DNA of 14,774 nucleotides, taken from the NCBI GenBank assembly GCA_036277235.1, contig DASUNJ010000184.1:1-14774 (forward strand), written 5' to 3'. The translations under genes and the position numbers were made by a program. Shown here in pieces: positions 13,361-14,774 of this stretch. Numbering within the stretch: position 1 is the stretch's first letter; the number at the start of each line of letters is the position of its first letter. Source of the stretch: DATMER01 sp036277235 (GTDB lineage: Bacteria > Acidobacteriota > Thermoanaerobaculia > Multivoradales > UBA5704). The notes under the pieces were generated by a model. It had not been told where the DNA came from. It was given only the letters and a program-made list of their open reading frames with translations, and made no database searches.

Positions 13361-14772
13361 GCGCCGCCCAGGTGCTTCAGGGTCCGGCGGATGAGCTCCA
13401 CGGCCTCGCCGCCGGTCAGGGCGGCGGTGGCACGGCACTCCTCATCGGGAGACAGCAAGCCGCAGCTCGCCGCCGTCTCGCAGGCGCCCCCCCTGCCGCC
13501 GGAACCGCTAAGGCAGGTCAGATTCTGGCCGAAGCGCGAAAGCACCAGTCCCAGGCTTCTCAGGGCCGTGCTCCGGCGCGCCGGTGCGCCGGGCGAGAAG
13601 CGGTGCAGGGTCTGGTCGACGTCCATGAGGCCGAGGTTCACCACCCGCACGATCTCTTCCTGGTGCCGGTGCTCGAGCACGTCCGTGGCGATGCGCCCCG
13701 CGGTGGGCCGGCCGTAGCGCACGTTGGGGATGAGCCAGTAGAGGAGCACGGCGAGGTCGGCCTTGGTCAGCTCGGGCTTGGAGGCCACGTCCTGCACGTC
13801 CTTGGGCAACAGCGACATCCGCCAGCGGAACTTGGCCGCGGCCAGCTTCTCGGCCAGCGCCGGATCGCGCGGGTTCTCGGCGGCGAGGTTCTGGATGATC
13901 TGCAGCCCGGCGCCCGGATCGCCGACGGCCAGCTCCAGCTCGGCCCGGCGCTCGATCAGGGCACGCTCGGCCGGCCGTTGCGCGGCCAGCTCCTTGACCG
14001 CGGCCAGCTCGGCGATGCGGTCGCCCCGCGACACGGCCAGGGCGCGCGCGCCTTCCAGCGTGCGCACCTCGGAGGGCGCCCATTTGCGCAGCAGGGAGAG
14101 GTGCTGCTCGGCCTCGTCCCAGCGGCTCTGGCGCAGGGCTTCCTGCAAACGGTTGGAGACGATCTCCAAGGCACGGGGGTGCAGCTCGCCCACCTTGTGG
14201 AAGGCGCGCTGGTTGCGGGGCGCGATCTCCCGGTAGGCCGAGTAGGCGAGCGGGACGTCTCCGACGAGCTCGGCCGCGCGGCCGAGCACGAGCTGGCTCG
14301 CCACGTACTGGGGCATCTCGTCGCTGACCGGCAGCAGCCGCTCGACCGCCTTGGCGAAGCTCCCCTCGCCGAGCTCGATCTGCGCCACCAGCACCTGCGC
14401 CGGAGCGAAGCCGGGGTCTTCCTGGAGCAGCTCTTCGGCCGTCTCCAGGGCGCCCTCCCGGTCGCTCGCCGTGAGCAGGGCCCGGTGGGCGGCCTGGATG
14501 CGGTCCTGGCGCTCGGGATCCGCCTCGCGGGGATAGCCCGTCAGCGGATCGACGAGGAAGGGCTGCTCCTGGACGGCGAACGGCTGGAGCTGCTGAGGAC
14601 GGCGGGGCGCCTCCGGCGAAGGAGCCGGGCCGGGCGCCGAGCCGCAGGCGCCCAGCGCTGCCATCGCCGGCAGGGCCAGCAGTACCAACAGGCAGCGCAG
14701 GCGGGACAGCCGGCGCAAGGCCCCGGCCTCAGGCCAGGTGGTGAGGCGCGGCGGAAATCGTAGCGATGGCAT
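13357..14772 (-). CDS. TPR-repeat lipoprotein with SLH-like domain
   Basis: A 471-residue exported protein with a signal and lipobox (LRRLSRLRCLLVLLALPAMAALGAC, Cys43) and an Ala/Pro-rich spacer. Residues about 85-315 are helical repeats of TPR type (for example ALETAEELLQEDPGFAPAQV, DEAEQHLSLLRKWAPSE, GLQIIQNLAAENPRDPALA). Residues 335-412 resemble an S-layer homology domain: LTKADLAVLLYWL, then IATDVLEHRHQEEIVRVVNLGLM and FSPGAPARRSTALRSL, matching the usual DV…GLM…F.P…R pattern. A tail with Cys420, 431, 437 and 446 may form disulfides. It probably sits at the cell envelope as a scaffold. The ATG at 14772 is 2 bases from the window edge, so the true start could lie outside. The TGA overlaps the GTG of pgsA. 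Confidence 0.72.
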   Translation of the reverse strand: MPSLRFPPRLTTWPEAGALRRLSRLRCLLVLLALPAMAALGACGSAPGPAPSPEAPRRPQQLQPFAVQEQPFLVDPLTGYPREADPERQDRIQAAHRALLTASDREGALETAEELLQEDPGFAPAQVLVAQIELGEGSFAKAVERLLPVSDEMPQYVASQLVLGRAAELVGDVPLAYSAYREIAPRNQRAFHKVGELHPRALEIVSNRLQEALRQSRWDEAEQHLSLLRKWAPSEVRTLEGARALAVSRGDRIAELAAVKELAAQRPAERALIERRAELELAVGDPGAGLQIIQNLAAENPRDPALAEKLAAAKFRWRMSLLPKDVQDVASKPELTKADLAVLLYWLIPNVRYGRPTAGRIATDVLEHRHQEEIVRVVNLGLMDVDQTLHRFSPGAPARRSTALRSLGLVLSRFGQNLTCLSGSGGRGGACETAASCGLLSPDEECRATAALTGGEAVELIRRTLKHLGGA

Positions 14773-14774
14773 GC

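Noticed and set aside
13372..14763. Plus-strand 463-codon frame antisense to the TPR lipoprotein
   Set aside because: Low-complexity Gly/Leu/Arg/Gln composition and no SD or motif; the opposite strand has a signal peptide, a lipobox and repeats, and is in an overlapping operon.

Overview
The window is GC-rich bacterial chromosome with dense gene packing, frequent GTG/TTG starts and long spurious antisense reading frames. It carries a housekeeping block (dnaE, a CDP-alcohol phosphatidyltransferase, a TPR lipoprotein) next to secreted M14 peptidases with acidic Ca2+-type loops, a DinB-fold protein, a Tat-exported intradiol dioxygenase and several lipoproteins. This mix would fit an environmental Acidobacteriota-like organism (Thermoanaerobaculia is my best guess). 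No rRNA or decisive marker comparison is available here, so that placement is inference.

Left end (1-2812): the tail of an unidentified gene followed by a DUF5615 PIN-like protein; a small lipoprotein-like frame whose upstream extension begins with a VapB-type antitoxin N-terminus; a signal-less peptidoglycan-binding/M23 protein; a secreted HExxH protein read leftwards; then a 389-base divergent gap holding what looks like the remnant of a beta-propeller (PD40/TolB-like) gene.

Middle (2813-7889): a translationally coupled pair of paralogous secreted M14 carboxypeptidase-like proteins. The first appears to have lost all three zinc ligands and the second keeps them. A strong hairpin follows, then the intradiol dioxygenase and a DinB-like protein one base apart.

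7886-9282: an uncharacterised lipoprotein read leftwards whose ribosome-binding site lies in a perfect 10-bp hairpin, with a second competing repeat further upstream; then a divergent small protein/nucleotidyltransferase pair resembling an AbiEii/MNT toxin-antitoxin locus, with a 55-base overlap.

Right end (14772-9288, leftward): TPR/SLH-like lipoprotein, phosphatidyltransferase and DNA polymerase III alpha, joined by two successive 4-base GTGA overlaps, so they are probably one operon.

The observations most worth a second look are the pseudoenzyme/enzyme M14 pair, the three gene starts whose Shine-Dalgarno (SD) sequences sit in inverted repeats (957, 2813, 8518), the M23 domain lacking both catalytic histidines, and the toxin-antitoxin-like debris at the left end. 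I did not see a CRISPR array, tRNA, insertion sequence or phage module.
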